A DNA stretch of 64,000 bases from Paraspadella gotoi. Lineage: Eukaryota > Chaetognatha. Below the pieces are notes generated by a model. The model was not told the origin of the DNA. It was given only the letters and a program-made list of their open reading frames with translations, and did not search any database. The DNA lies in assembly GCA_051294375.1 (NCBI GenBank), contig CM119270.1, positions 17,646,025 to 17,710,024 of the forward strand, in the 5' to 3' direction. This document shows positions 24,731-35,449 of this stretch, in pieces. The position numbers and the translations under genes are program-made. The stretch's first letter is position 1. Every line of letters begins with the position of its first letter.

Positions 24731-26227
24731 AACTTAAAATCATGAATTTTCTGAAATAAAAACAGACAATTGCACATTAAGACAATAAGAAGATTAAACG
24801 ATTAAACGATGAGTCATTGAGCAAGAAAAATGCACTAATGGCAACAAAAAATAAATTCAAACAATTAAGGATCATTGCGGACATTGCAAATTGGAAAAGT
24901 AATTAAATATATCAATGAAAATCACTGAGTGAATATTATCATTACAACTAGGCATTTGCCAATTTTTTTTTTAGTCATAGACAGAAACTTGGAAATGAAA
25001 AAAAGTAAATACTATCTTCATGGTACTCTAACATTTATACTAGGCCATTGCCTCTTTTTTTTTTTTTAAGTCATAGACAGAAACTTGTCATTTTTTTTTT
25101 TTTTTAACTGATCATAAATAGAAAAGGCATAAATACAGAGTTAAATTATTGGAATTCACCCTTATTCCTAATTATTATTATTCTTATCGTTAATGATACT
25201 ATTATTATTTTTTATCATTATTACTATTATTATTTTTACATTATTATTATTATTATTTATTATTATATTATTATTATAATGATGGATTACTATTATTGGA
25301 ATTACCCCTCATTCCTAATTATTATTGTTCTTATGCATTAATTACCCTCATTTCCTAATATTATTGTTTCTTATCAATTAATGATACTATTATTTATTTT
25401 TATCATTATTACTATTATAATTTTATCAATTTATTACTATGATTATTATTATAAAACTTAATATATTATTAATAATTTTATTGTTATTACTATTATTATT
25501 ACAATATTATATATATATACATACATATATATAATTATAATAATATCAATCATTAATATTATTGTTATTACTATTATTATTACAATAGTACTATAATTAC
25601 TAATGTCACAATTTTTATTATTATTACGCATTATCACAGCCATTGTTATATACAAGTTTAATGAATTTTTACCTTAATTTAATCCTTTATGAATTTTTAA
25701 ATCTTAATCCTTAATCCCTCACTTTACAATACCCAATACTCAAATACATACCAAATTACTAGAATAAATTCCCAATAACAACCCTTGCCCTTTTTACTAA
25801 TTACCCCAATTTACCACGCCCTCTTCATTCCATTTACCACAGAATCCCTCCAACCAAAACTCCCTTCTCAAAACTCCGCAAATCTACCATTAATTTTCTA
25901 CCACCCAAAATTCTTCTTCCAATTCCTTTCTTAATTTTGAAACAACATTCACAACTTTTCAACTGCCGACTCCACACTTCTAATCCTTTCCCCCTAATCA
26001 TTTAAAATTATAGACCTTAAAGATACCCTAGCCTATTCCTAAGATTAATTTAGCTCCTCTTCTCTGTTAATCCCAAACCCATCTCCCTTTTATCAACTCT
26101 TTTTGTCATCTAGCTTCATTAGCGTCACATGAAGATTGTTCAAAATCATCATTATTTGACCTCATATCGTTTTATCTAAAACTGCAACATAAGTTACAAC
26201 GGATTCATGTCATGTCACGTTATTCAC

Positions 26228-26444
26228 CAACCTCGATTCCTCCGAAGCAAATCTCCACATCCGCCTGCAGATTAAAATTTCCAACAGAAATGGCCACCGC
26301 AGTCTTTCCCCTCTCTTGTAGTAGTGAATCATTCTGCCGAATCCTCCAAGTCGACGTCGCGCTGGGGAGAATTTCTCCACTTCCTCCATGGCCGTGTTGC
26401 GACATGATGGTCCAAACTTTTGACGGCAACTGGAGGGGTTGTAT
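26228..26444 (-). CDS. Exon 7 of the secreted-protein gene (best version)
   Basis: The acceptor is CTCGTCCAAAG. One base completes the codon left by exon 6; the frame is then open for 72 codons: YNPSSCRQKFGPSCRNT, MEEVEKFSPARRRLGG, MIHYYKRGERLRWP, and so on. The end is set at GAGGTTG followed by GTGAAT. Copy A has an extra C there, which gives the phase the cysteine-rich exon needs. The peptide has two cysteines and is very basic after the first third. Some of that part may still contain indels. The exon lies left of the 25-N gap at 26516. Confidence 0.5.
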
Positions 26445-26515
26445 CTTTGGACGAGGAGGAAGAGATGAAGTAATAAGGTGACAGCATTTTTAGTCTCGCC
26501 AAGACGTACTCTATA

Positions 26516-26540
26516 NNNNNNNNNNNNNNNNNNNNNNNNN
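26516..26540. other. Assembly gap (25 N), probably empty
   Basis: Copy A reads straight through the equivalent place (ACTCTATAAAACGC near 10990-11005), so the gap seems to hide no sequence. Confidence 0.95.
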
Positions 26541-26795
26541 AAACGCTTTTCGGTTTGTATGTCTATCTGTTGTCGATGATATATTAAGGAATTAGACTAT
26601 TATTAGGTTTAATTATTAAAATCTTGCATTTAGAGAGCAAGAGAGGAGCCGAGGAGAAAATGGAGTAAGAAAAAAATGGAAAGAAAGGAAAATGGATATA
26701 AAAGAATTACATAAATTTCACATTTGCAAAACACTAATAAAAAAAAAGAGAGCGCCATAACTTTTCGAACCCTGGAAAGTACGTTTGTTTCTCAC

Positions 26796-26926
26796 CGGTT
26801 AACCCAAGGCCTGTTGCTGCATCGCCAGTGTTCTTCTCTTTGCCCAAAAACGTTGTATCCCATTCGTCGATTTTTGCTAATAAAGCTGCTGTTTCCAATT
26901 CGACTTTCGATCGCGTAATTGCTCAC
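26796..26926 (-). CDS. Exon 6 of the secreted-protein gene
   Basis: The acceptor is ATATCCTTAG and the donor CCG followed by GTGAGA. It enters in phase 0, as exon 5 leaves it, and codes 43 residues: VSNYAIESRIGNSSFISKNR, MGYNVFGQREEHWRC, NRPWVN. NSS is an N-glycosylation sequon. It leaves two bases, and exon 7 begins with one. It lies in unique sequence, so there is no second copy to confuse the reading. Confidence 0.6.
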
Positions 26927-27003
26927 CTAAGGATATTTTGCATTGTTTAAAATTTGAGAGCATGCTTGCATGTCATCGGTGAAATGTTAATGATTCGTCA
27001 GTT

Positions 27004-27085
27004 ATGTTAATGATGTTAATGATGTTAATGATGTTAATGATGTTAATGATGTTAATGTTAATGATGTTAATGATGTTAATGATTT
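27004..27085 (+). repeat. 9-bp tandem repeat (TTAATGATG)
   Basis: About nine near-perfect units, with one 6-bp variant in the middle. It sits just inside the intron after exon 5 and gives spurious Met/Leu or Ile/Asn open frames on the two strands. Confidence 0.9.
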
Positions 27086-27119
27086 CTACAGTTGAGATTA
27101 GCTTTAAACTCGATCTCAC

Positions 27120-27262
27120 CTCCAAACCACGAAATCTCTCCCACGGCAGAGGATATATAATAAATTCCCGCAAAAAAAATGGGCCTTTTTCTCTTTCTTC
27201 CTCTTCGATCCAACCGTTGCGGACGAGCCATTCCAAGTCGGGAACGACCAGCTCAGTCACGC
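27120..27262 (-). CDS. Exon 5 of the secreted-protein gene
   Basis: The acceptor is ATTTCACCAG and the donor TTGGAG followed by GTGAGA. Two bases complete the Gly codon left by exon 4, then 47 codons: VTELVVPDLEWLVRNGW, IEEEEREKGPFFLREF, IIYPLPWERFRGLE. It ends in phase 0. It has a mixed, protein-like composition rich in Trp, Phe and Pro, unlike the surrounding low-complexity DNA. Confidence 0.62.
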
Positions 27263-27416
27263 CTGGTGAAATATAGGGAAAGTATGCTCAGCAAGATCAC
27301 TGCATTTCGTAAAGCACAGATCTGAAAAAAGCCAGGACTCTCTGTGGGTGCGAAACTGCACTCCGACGTTAGCTCGCTAATCGCTGGACTCTGCCACCGG
27401 GTTTTCAAGTTCGAGA

Positions 27417-27440
27417 ATGCAATGCAATGCAATGCAATGC
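27417..27440 (+). repeat. (AATGC)n short tandem repeat
   Basis: Four to five units of AATGC. Confidence 0.85.
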
Positions 27441-27639
27441 TACCGACAGATATAATTCTTTAATCTATGCACCCACGTTCACAAAAGGACTTTTTAAAAA
27501 AAGACGTCAATTTGAATAAATCTTTTAAAATTTCTTAATTACTTTATCTTTTATCGTTAAAATGTAATCTGAGTTTATATAATCAAGAAAACTAATAGTC
27601 AATGGAATTTAAAAAAAACAAACTTTTTTTCGCTCTTAC

Positions 27640-27851
27640 CTTTGATGTAATCAACAGATTCGTTGCCATAGAGACTCCAATCGTAGTCGAAAGCGACGAA
27701 GGCGCCGAGATCCAGAATCCCCGGCGGCGGCGCCGGCTCGTCGGGACGGCGCCGCAGCCGCGCCGGAATCAGGACGCGTCTCCTGCGGCGTTCACGGGCG
27801 TCACACATGTGCTGCTGGAGGTTGTAGGTCAAAAGGACGGAGGGGACCCGT
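27640..27851 (-). CDS. Exon 4 of the secreted-protein gene
   Basis: The acceptor is TTATTTTCCCAG and the donor ATCAAAG followed by GTAAGA. It begins with one base (completing the codon left by exon 3) and leaves one. The peptide runs RVPSVLLTYNLQQHMCDARE, a basic Arg run, PARLRRRPDEPAPPPG, then GAFVAFDYDWSLYGNESVDY. NES is an N-glycosylation sequon. The C/D duplication breakpoint falls inside this exon, at 27688 here and 32239 in the other copy. Confidence 0.65.
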
Positions 27852-27899
27852 CTGGGAAAATAAATGAAAAATGAATATATAGAACTAATAACAAAAAAT

Positions 27900-28001
27900 T
27901 GATAAATTAGTTGATAAATAAATAAAAAAAATATTTGAATAAAAATAAATAAATAAAAAAATAAATAAATAAATAAAAAAAATAAATAAATTAAAAAAAA
28001 A

Positions 28002-28043
<42 letters not shown>

Positions 28044-28068
28044 AATAATAAAGTAATTTTAAAATAAA

Positions 28069-28106
<38 letters not shown>

Positions 28107-28262
28107 AATAATAAAATAAAGTAAATAAATATACAAGTAAATAAATAAATAAAAATATAAATAAACAAATAAAAAATAAATAAATAAATAAAAATAAATG
28201 AAACTAAATAAATAAATAATAAAAATAAATAAATAAATAAATAAATATAATAAATTAAAAAA
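27900..28262 (+). repeat. (AAAT/AATA)n low-complexity array
   Basis: Tandem AATA units with A-run interruptions, in the intron between exons 3 and 4. The copy D equivalent is 32455-32825. It gives long spurious Tyr/Leu/Phe/Ile frames on the minus strand. Confidence 0.92.
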
Positions 28263-28418
28263 TATAAATTGATAAGGTCTAAGAAGATGCCTACTCATTA
28301 GAGCGTAGTGAAAGTTACGTATGAAAATTCTAAAAGTCAAATTATAAAAGTTCATATCCCTTCTCGCCTGGTCTCCAACGGGCTGCAGCCTCGAGGCGGT
28401 CGACCGTCGTTGCGATAC

Positions 28419-29003
28419 ATCAACTGAAGACACGTGTGCGCGACTCTCTCGTGTCTCTTGAGTCGACTGAAGGCGACTTTGTGCATTCGGCGAATCCTCG
28501 TCTTGACGTCGCTCTTCCTTCGGCTCTCAACCGAATCGCGAAGTCGAACCAAAGATCTAGAGATGAACCTCTCCATCTCGGCAACTGTTTCGCCGCTGCC
28601 TCTGCCGCTCCCGCTGCCGCTGCCGCTCCCGCTCAGCCCGCCGCCTCCTCCGATCGGCCAGCTCACCTCCTCCATGTACCGGATGATTTTGCCGTATGTC
28701 TTCTTCGATTCCTTCATCTTGGATCGACAGTATGACGCGTACATCGTCTCCAATCTTCCGCAATATCGTTTGGCCTCGGCGATCGTGGCGTTCAGCCGAC
28801 CCTTCAACGCTTCCAGGTTGTCTCGCAACGTTCCGCCGGTTCCGGTTCCACTTCCGGTTCTTTCTCTCGTCCAAACTTCGACTGCGTCGACCAACTCGAC
28901 TTCGAATTGCATCAAAATGCGACCGACTTCCTCGACGGTCTCCATCTGCCGTTGATGCAGGTCGTCTTTGTGTTGGAAATCGAGGAGCGTGTCGTAATTG
29001 TAC
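28419..29003 (-). CDS. Exon 3 of the secreted-protein gene
   Basis: The acceptor is TTCTTCCCTAG and the donor TTGAT followed by GTATCG (weaker). One base completes the Glu codon left by exon 2. About 194 codons follow: YNYDTLLDFQHKDDLHQRQM, VGRILMQFEVELVDAVEVW, LNATIAEAKRYCGRLETMYA, a Gly/Ser repeat of about 20 residues, then a Glu/Arg-rich helical stretch ending HTCLQLI. NAT is a sequon. The long charged segments look alpha-helical. The Gly/Ser tract comes from CCGCTG/CCGCTC units. Copy D (32983-33623) carries the same exon with several frameshifts. Confidence 0.72.
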
Positions 29004-29323
29004 CTAGGGAAGAAAGTTAATTCAGATGTACGTAATACAAACTCTGTTTTGGAACAGAAACTTCGTAAAAGATATTTCAGTTGTTTTACATAACAAAGTG
29101 ACAAAAACGTTGTCAAAAAACCTTATTCAACTTTATTATGTTCTTACGAGTGCTAAGGGTAAAAGTGAGGGGTTGTGGGTCAGAGGGTCGAAGATTAAGT
29201 TTTAAGGGTTTAAGATTGTTTTCTAAAATATAAATCGTTTTACTTCTGTAACAAATACACATTCTCTTTATTAGTTATTATAATCTTATTATTAACTTTA
29301 TTAACATTAACATGTCGCTTTAC

Positions 29324-29543
29324 TCGAAGTCCAATTCGTTGGAGCCGGCTTCCTCCATCGTCCTCGGCCAACGATGCAAAATCTTGGCCAACGACGCCCT
29401 CAGCATGCAGCCCTCGTCGTCGAAACTCTTGAGCCACTCGTCGGCGGCGTCGACGGCGGCGTCTGCGGCGCTGCATTCCGTTCCACAATCGATCGTTCGG
29501 TTGAGAGTCTCCAACGCCGCTTCTCGAAGATCGAGCATCGAAA
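29324..29543 (-). CDS. Exon 2 of the secreted-protein gene
   Basis: The acceptor is GCCGCCCGCTCAG and the donor TTCGA followed by GTAAAG. Two bases complete the Val codon left by the signal-peptide exon. The peptide runs SMLDLREAALETLNRTIDC, GTECSAADAAVDAADEW, LRASLAKILHRWPRTMEEAG, ending NELDF. NRT is a sequon, and there are three cysteines. The frame also stays open upstream of the acceptor (to about 29709), so an alternative longer exon is possible. Copy D: 33961-34183, with the donor damaged. Confidence 0.72.
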
Positions 29544-29928
29544 CTGAGCGGGCGGCGGTGATGACCGAGGCGGTCGAGTCTCGGAGGAGAGCGGGGGAGC
29601 AGGTGGAGGTGGTTTGCCCGGCTGTGGTGGGAGTGGTGGGCGGGAGTTGAAGGGGTCGAGGAGAAGGTGGTGGGATGCAAAGGGAAAGATCGACGGGGTC
29701 ATTATTATTCTTTAATTTTATTTATTTATTGTTGATTATTGTTTAAATTTCCCCGACTTCGTGAAAGTTTTGATTTATTGACATGGAAGAAAAGTTAATA
29801 TTGAATTGGCAAATGAATGTGAACATTTTCTTACTTCTTATTTAAAGACTTAAAACGGAAAACAAAACCTTATCATTTTTTTATCAAACGGATGTCTAAT
29901 TAGAATTTTATAATTTTACTACTCATAC

Positions 29929-29986
29929 CCGCAAGGTCCAGCGCAAGCGAAGCGATAAATCCCCAGAGAAAAATCAAAATCTTCAT
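29929..29986 (-). CDS. Exon 1 of the secreted-protein gene: start codon and signal peptide
   Basis: ATG at 29984-29986, then MKILIFLWGFIASLALDLA, a short positive start followed by a hydrophobic core, as in a cleavable signal peptide. The exon ends GCGG followed by GTATGAGT, a good donor. It leaves one base, and exon 2 begins with two, so the phase fits. The seven exons give 522 codons without a stop; the cysteine-rich exon adds about 124. Four N-glycosylation sequons and the signal peptide place the protein outside the cell or on its surface. No membrane segment was found, but an exon could be missing. I do not recognise the family of the body; the C-terminal part is GCC2/GCC3-like. Copy D: about 34580-34635, frameshifted. 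Confidence 0.68.
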
Positions 29987-30027
29987 TTCAAACTCAGTCG
30001 AGATGGGGCAGAAAAAGAAGAAATAGT

Positions 30028-30029
30028 AT

Positions 30030-30126
<97 letters not shown>

Positions 30127-30142
30127 GAGAGAGAGGAGAGAG
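30028..30142 (+). repeat. (GA)n microsatellite
   Basis: GA array with a few GG breaks. The copy D equivalent is 34681-34793. Confidence 0.9.
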
Positions 30143-30292
30143 AGAGGAGAAGAAGAATAGAGCAGAGCAATGAAATAATTTTTCTGCTTAAAATACTATA
30201 TTTTTTTAAACAAAAAAAATCCACTTATTCTGGAAAAGAATTCGAATGTTAAGAACAAGCCTCATTCGTTTATATCGAACGATCGATTTGAA

Positions 30293-30293
<1 letters not shown>

Positions 30294-30338
<45 letters not shown>
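30294..30338 (+). repeat. (GAC)n microsatellite
   Basis: About 14 pure units here. In copy D (34940-35030) the run is twice as long and heavily interrupted. Confidence 0.9.
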
Positions 30339-30340
<2 letters not shown>

Positions 30341-30703
30341 GTATCCGGGACATTCGATCCGACGAACTCTTTTTAAGTTGATTAAGACGTCGTCGCTGTT
30401 GTTGTTGTTGTGGGTTAATCGATCGAAGATGCCAAAAAAATAGAAGAAGATAGAGACAGAGTTTTGAACTTTGCCGGGGTTGTTAACCTTCGTGGAGAGA
30501 GAAAGGGAAATGGATAGAGAGAGACATAGTATATAAATATCTTTAAATTTAAATTAAAAACTTATGATCTGGATATACATATTCTGTTGGTTAATTGCGA
30601 GAAACAGTTGCTCCGTTGCAAGGGATGATGCATTAGTGAGCACAATTAAGGCGTCAAATGGCAATGACTTACGTTGAAAACAATGTTGATGGGGGAGACA
30701 ATT

Positions 30704-30800
30704 TAATGACATTGATGACGATACCAATGACAACGACGATGACGATAACAATGACATCGACGATGACGATAACAATGACAACGACGATGACGATAACGAC
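30704..30800 (+). repeat. 24-bp minisatellite, short form
   Basis: Units of AATGACAACGACGATGACGA plus TAAC, about four copies. The copy D form at 35450-35700 has about ten. Confidence 0.85.
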
Positions 30801-30908
30801 ATTTTAGTTTCACGTGTTTCGTCGCGAAATGAATAAAATATGCGTCGTCCGTCGCTTTAGCTTCGTTTTTCACGCCCAGACCAACGCATTCCCTTTAGGC
30901 TCTCTCTC

Positions 30909-31125
30909 NNNNNNNNNNNNNNNNNNNNNNNNNNNNNNNNNNNNNNNNNNNNNNNNNNNNNNNNNNNNNNNNNNNNNNNNNNNNNNNNNNNNNNNNNNNN
31001 NNNNNNNNNNNNNNNNNNNNNNNNNNNNNNNNNNNNNNNNNNNNNNNNNNNNNNNNNNNNNNNNNNNNNNNNNNNNNNNNNNNNNNNNNNNNNNNNNNNN
31101 NNNNNNNNNNNNNNNNNNNNNNNNN
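30909..31125. other. Assembly gap (217 N) in a CT array
   Basis: The flanks are CTCTCT on both sides. Copy D spans it with about 70 bp of CT/TTTTCT sequence (35812-35880). Confidence 0.99.
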
Positions 31126-31157
31126 TCTCTCTCTCTCTCTCTGACTCTTTGTTTCAG

Positions 31158-31248
31158 GGTGGTTAGAAATTTTGTAAAGGCTTCAAGGACTTGCCACCAC
31201 ACGGGAAATCAATGGGAAAGAACGGACGCCACTACACATCCCCCATAA
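31158..31248 (+). CDS. Candidate plus-strand terminal exon (copy C)
   Basis: A good acceptor (CTCTTTGTTTCAG) precedes it. The frame codes VVRNFVKASRTCHHTGNQW and ERTDATTHPP to TAA (31246-31248), with AATAAA-like motifs soon after. In copy D (from about 35896) the acceptor is kept but the frame differs. It may be UTR. Confidence 0.28.
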
Positions 31249-31691
31249 AAACTAAAAAATACAAAATAAAATAAAACTCATCTAGTACATATTCAATTAT
31301 TAACTCATTATATACATATAGGTGCTGCTGATTCTCGGACGAGTAGCGGGGTATGAATTATGAAATACTACCGCTACAGATTGAACATTTCAATCGTTTT
31401 ATTATCTGTGCATAAGATGTCGTTAAAAGTATCGATTCTGATTTTGTTCCTCTTCTTTTCTTATTATTTATTTCAATTCTTACTCGTTCCTCCAAAGTCT
31501 AACGTCTATTCTTATTACTCCTCTCCTCTTCTTTCTTTACTCACTTTTCCTCTCATTTCTTTCTATCCTTTATTTTTTCCTTTTTTTCCTTTTTATTCTC
31601 TTTCCTCACTTTCCTCTCCTTTCTTTCCTTTATTCCTCCATACTCGTTTCACTCTTCATGAAAGTTAAGCTGCGTTGAAGATATATTTTTC

Positions 31692-31922
31692 NNNNNNNNN
31701 NNNNNNNNNNNNNNNNNNNNNNNNNNNNNNNNNNNNNNNNNNNNNNNNNNNNNNNNNNNNNNNNNNNNNNNNNNNNNNNNNNNNNNNNNNNNNNNNNNNN
31801 NNNNNNNNNNNNNNNNNNNNNNNNNNNNNNNNNNNNNNNNNNNNNNNNNNNNNNNNNNNNNNNNNNNNNNNNNNNNNNNNNNNNNNNNNNNNNNNNNNNN
31901 NNNNNNNNNNNNNNNNNNNNNN
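31692..31922. other. Assembly gap (231 N)
   Basis: Copy D has about 168 bp of real sequence here (36431-36598), including the exon candidate at 36433. Confidence 0.99.
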
Positions 31923-32238
31923 TTATCTTAGTCGTTATGCTCAATATAAGTACATAATGTTGTTATTATTATTATTTTCTATGCATAATACTATAAGACA
32001 AGTTTTAATCTATTTGACGAAATTCTCAGTATTATTGCAAGCATCACTGACATGCAATACTTCGACTTAATGACAGACTGACAAAAGTCTCACTGCCGAA
32101 AAAAAACGGCTGGCGCTCTGTGTCTCTCTCTATCGTCGCAAAAGCGCAAGGAAAAAAAAAAGATGATTGTCGCTTTGTAATTGCTTTTTTGAAGTCTCTC
32201 TCTCTCTCTATCTTAGTTTCTTTCTTTCTTTCTTTCTT

Positions 32239-32407
32239 AGTCGAAAGCGACGAAAGGCGCCGAGATCCAGAATCCCCGGCGGCGGCGCCGGCTCGTGCGG
32301 GACGGCGCCGCAGCCGCGCCGGAATCAGGACGCGTATCCTGCGGCGTCACGGGCGTCACACATGTGCTGAATGGAGGTTGTAGGTCAAAAGGACGGAGGG
32401 GACCCGT
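32239..32407 (-). other. Copy D version of exon 4, truncated by the C/D junction
   Basis: It matches 27688-27851 and stops where the upstream CTTT-rich sequence joins. It has indels (GTGCGGG for GTCGGG, a changed CAGCAG codon pair). Confidence 0.8.
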
Positions 32408-32677
32408 CTGGGAAAATAAAATGAAAAATGAATATATAGAACTAATAACAAAATTGATAAATTAGTTGATAAATAAATAAAAAAAAATATTTGAATAAAA
32501 TAATAAATAAATAAAAAATAAATAAATAATAAAAATAATAAATTAAAAAATAAAAATAAAATAAATAATAAAATAAATAATAAATTAAATAATAAAATTA
32601 TAATAAAGTAATAAATAATAAATAAATAAATAATAAATAAATAAATTAATAAATAAATAAATAACAAGTAATAAATA

Positions 32678-32716
<39 letters not shown>

Positions 32717-32982
32717 AAATAAACAAATAAATAAATAAATAAAATAAATAAAATAAAATAAATAATAAATAAATAAATAAATAAATAATAATAAATAAAT
32801 AATTAATAAAATTAAAAAATAAAATATTGATAAGGTCTAAGAAGATTGCCTACTCCATTAGAGCGTAGTGAAGTTACGTTAATGAAAATTTCTAAAAGTC
32901 AAATTATAAAAGTTCATATCGTCGCTTCTCGCCTTGGTCTCCACGGGCTGCAGCCTCGAGGCGGTCGACCGTCGTTTGCGAT

Positions 32983-33623
32983 ACACAAACTGAAGGAACA
33001 CGTGTGCGCGTAGAACTCTCTCGTGGGTCTCTTGAGTCGACTGAAGGCGACTTTGTGCGATTCGGCGAAATCCTCGTCTTGACGTCCGCTCTTCCCCTTT
33101 CGGCTCTCATACGCGTAATCGCGAAAGTTCGAACCAAAAGATCTAGAATGAACCTCTCGCATCTCGGCAACTGTTTTCGCCGCTGCCTCTGCCGGCTCCC
33201 GCGCTGCCGCTGCCGCTCCCGCTCAGCCGCGCCGCCTCCTCCGATCGGCCAGCTCACCTTCCTCCATGTACCTGGGATTGATTTTGGCCGTATGTCCTTC
33301 TTCGATTCCTTCATCTTGGAATCGAACAGTACATGAACGCGTACATCGTCTCGCAATCCTTCCGCAATAACATCGTTTGGCCCTCGGCGATCGTGGCGTT
33401 CAGCCGACCCTTCAACGCTTCCAGGTTGTCTCGCAACGTTCCGCCGAGTTTCCGGTTCCAGCTTCCGGTTCTTTCTCTCGTCCAAAGCTTCCGATGCGTC
33501 GACCAACTCGACTTCGAATTGCATCAAAATGCGACCGGACTTTCCCCTCCGACGGTTCGCATCTGCCGTTTGATGCAGGTCGTCTTTGTGTTGGAAAATC
33601 GAGGGAGCGTGTCGTAATTGTAC
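32983..33623 (-). other. Copy D version of exon 3, frameshifted
   Basis: It holds the same landmarks as 28419-29003, including the Gly/Ser tract and sequon region, but at least several one-base insertions break the frame. It is about 56 bp longer than copy C. Confidence 0.8.
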
Positions 33624-33960
33624 CTAAGGGAAGAAAAGTTTTAAATTCAGAATGTACGTAATACAAACTCTGTTTTGGAACAGAACTTCGTAAAAGAATA
33701 TTTCAGTTGTTTTTAATAACAAAAGTGACAAAAACGTTGTGCAAAAAACCTTATTCACTTTATTATGTTTCTGTAAGCGAGTGCTAAGGGTACATAAGTG
33801 AGGTTGTGGGTCAGAGGGTCGAAGATTAAGTTTTTAAGGGTTTAAGATTGTTTTCTAAAAATATAAATCGTTTTAGCTTCTGTAAGCAAATACACATTCT
33901 CTTATTAAGTTATTATAATCTTATTATTAACTTATTAAATTAAATGTCGCTTTAAAAAAC

Positions 33961-34183
33961 TCGAAGTCCAATTCGTTGGAGCCGGCTTCCTCCATCGTCC
34001 TCGGCCAACGATGCAAAATCTTGCCAACGACGCCCTCAGCAATGCAGCCCTCGTCGTCGAAAAACTCTTGACACTCGTCGGCCGGCGTCGACGCGCGTCT
34101 GGCGGCGCTGCATTCCGTTTCCACAATCGATCGTTCGGTTGAGAGTCTCCAACGCGCGCTTCTCGAAAGATCGAGCATCGAAA
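33961..34183 (-). other. Copy D version of exon 2, frameshifted
   Basis: It matches 29324-29543. The donor is altered because extra A bases sit between TTCGA and the former GTAAAG. Confidence 0.8.
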
Positions 34184-34579
34184 CTGAGCGGGCGGCGGTG
34201 ATGACCGAGGCGGTCGAGTCCTCCGGAGAGAGCGGGGGAGCAGTGGAGGTGGTTTTGCCACGGCTGTGGTGGGAGTGTGGCGGGAGTTGAAGAGGGTCGA
34301 GGAGAAGGTGGTGGGATGCAAAGGGAAAGATCGACGGGGTCATTTATTTATTCTTTAATTTTATTTATTTATTGTTGATTATTGTTTAAATTTCCCCGAC
34401 TTCGTGAAAGTTTGATTTATTGACATGGAAGAAAAAGTTAATATTGAATTGGCAAATGAATGTGAACATTTTTCTTACTTTCTAATTTAAAGACTTAAAA
34501 ACGGAAAACAAACCTTATCATTTTTTTTATAAAAAACGGTATGTCTAATTTAGAATTTTATAATTTTACTAACTCATAC

Positions 34580-34635
34580 CGCAAGGTCAGCGCAAGCGAA
34601 GCGATAAATCCCAGAGAAAAATCAAAAATCTTCAT
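34580..34635 (-). other. Copy D version of the signal-peptide exon
   Basis: It begins ATGAAGATTTT with one extra T and lacks two G bases, so the frame differs, yet GFIASLAL is still readable. Confidence 0.7.
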
Positions 34636-34678
34636 TTTCCACTCAGTCGCGAATGGGGCTAGAAAAAAGAATGATAGT

Positions 34679-34770
<92 letters not shown>

Positions 34771-35449
34771 GAGAGAGATGAGAGAGAGAGAGGAAGAATA
34801 GTAGCGAAGCAATGATAATTTTCTGCTTAAAATATCTACTTTTTTAAAAAAACAAAAAAAAAATCACTTATTCTTGGAAAAAGAATTTCGAATGTTAAGA
34901 ACAAGCCCTCATTCGTTTATATCGACGATCGGATTTTTGAAGCGACGACGACGACGAGACGAACGACGACGACAGAACGACGAACGATACGAGACGACCC
35001 GAGACTGACGACGACGACGACGACGAGAGTATCCGGTGACATTCGATTCCCGAACGAACTCTTCTTTTAAAGTTGAAATTAAGACGTCGTCGCTGTTGAT
35101 GTTGTTGTGGGTTAATCGATCGAAGATGCCTAAAAAAATATAGAAGAGATAGAGAAACAGAGTTTTGACTTTGCCGGGGTTGTTAAACGCGATACCTTTC
35201 GTGGAGAGAGAAAGGGAAAATGGATAGAGAGAGACAAGTATATAAATATCTTTAAAATTTAAATTAAAAAAAACTTATTGATCTGGAATAATACATATTT
35301 ATGTTGGTTAATTGCGAGAAAACAGTTGCTCCGTTGGCAAGGGATGATGGATTAGTGGAGGCACAATTTAAGGCAACGAATGGCAATGACTATAATCTAC
35401 ACGTTTGAAAACAATGTTGATGGGTGGGAGACAATTGTAAATGATCATT

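Larger units (their letters stand above)
14766..26580. repeat. Copy B of the ~11 kb duplicated locus (indel-rich)
   Basis: This is the second version of 1-11046. It is longer, mostly through extra single bases, longer simple repeats and an internal repeat (about 23480-24130 written again at 24176-24730 across the 25-N gap at 24001). The ATG exon and the cysteine-rich exon are frameshifted here, while the exon at 26228-26444 reads better here than in copy A. That pattern fits sequencing error more than pseudogene decay. Copy B joins directly to the unique sequence that leads into copy C, so B carries the genomic linkage between the two loci. Confidence 0.92.
29987..31157. promoter_or_regulatory. 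Presumed upstream region of the secreted-protein gene
   Basis: The DNA to the right of the signal-peptide exon should contain the 5' UTR and promoter of the minus-strand gene. It holds a (GA)n array (30028-30142), a (GAC)n run (30294-30338), the 24-bp minisatellite (30704-30800) and an N gap. No core promoter motif was recognised with confidence; the call rests on position only. Confidence 0.3.
27688..32238. repeat. Copy C of a ~4.6 kb duplicated locus
   Basis: It matches 32239-36905 in the same orientation. Both copies begin inside the same coding exon, at the shared bases AGTCGAAAGCGACG. Copy C has clean reading frames for four exons of the secreted-protein gene. It contains two larger N gaps (30909-31125 and 31692-31922) that copy D spans with sequence. 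Confidence 0.93.

Noticed and set aside
27599-28168. 189-codon minus-strand open frame
   Set aside because: Only its first part is exon 4; the rest is the Tyr/Leu/Phe/Ile translation of the AATA array past the acceptor.
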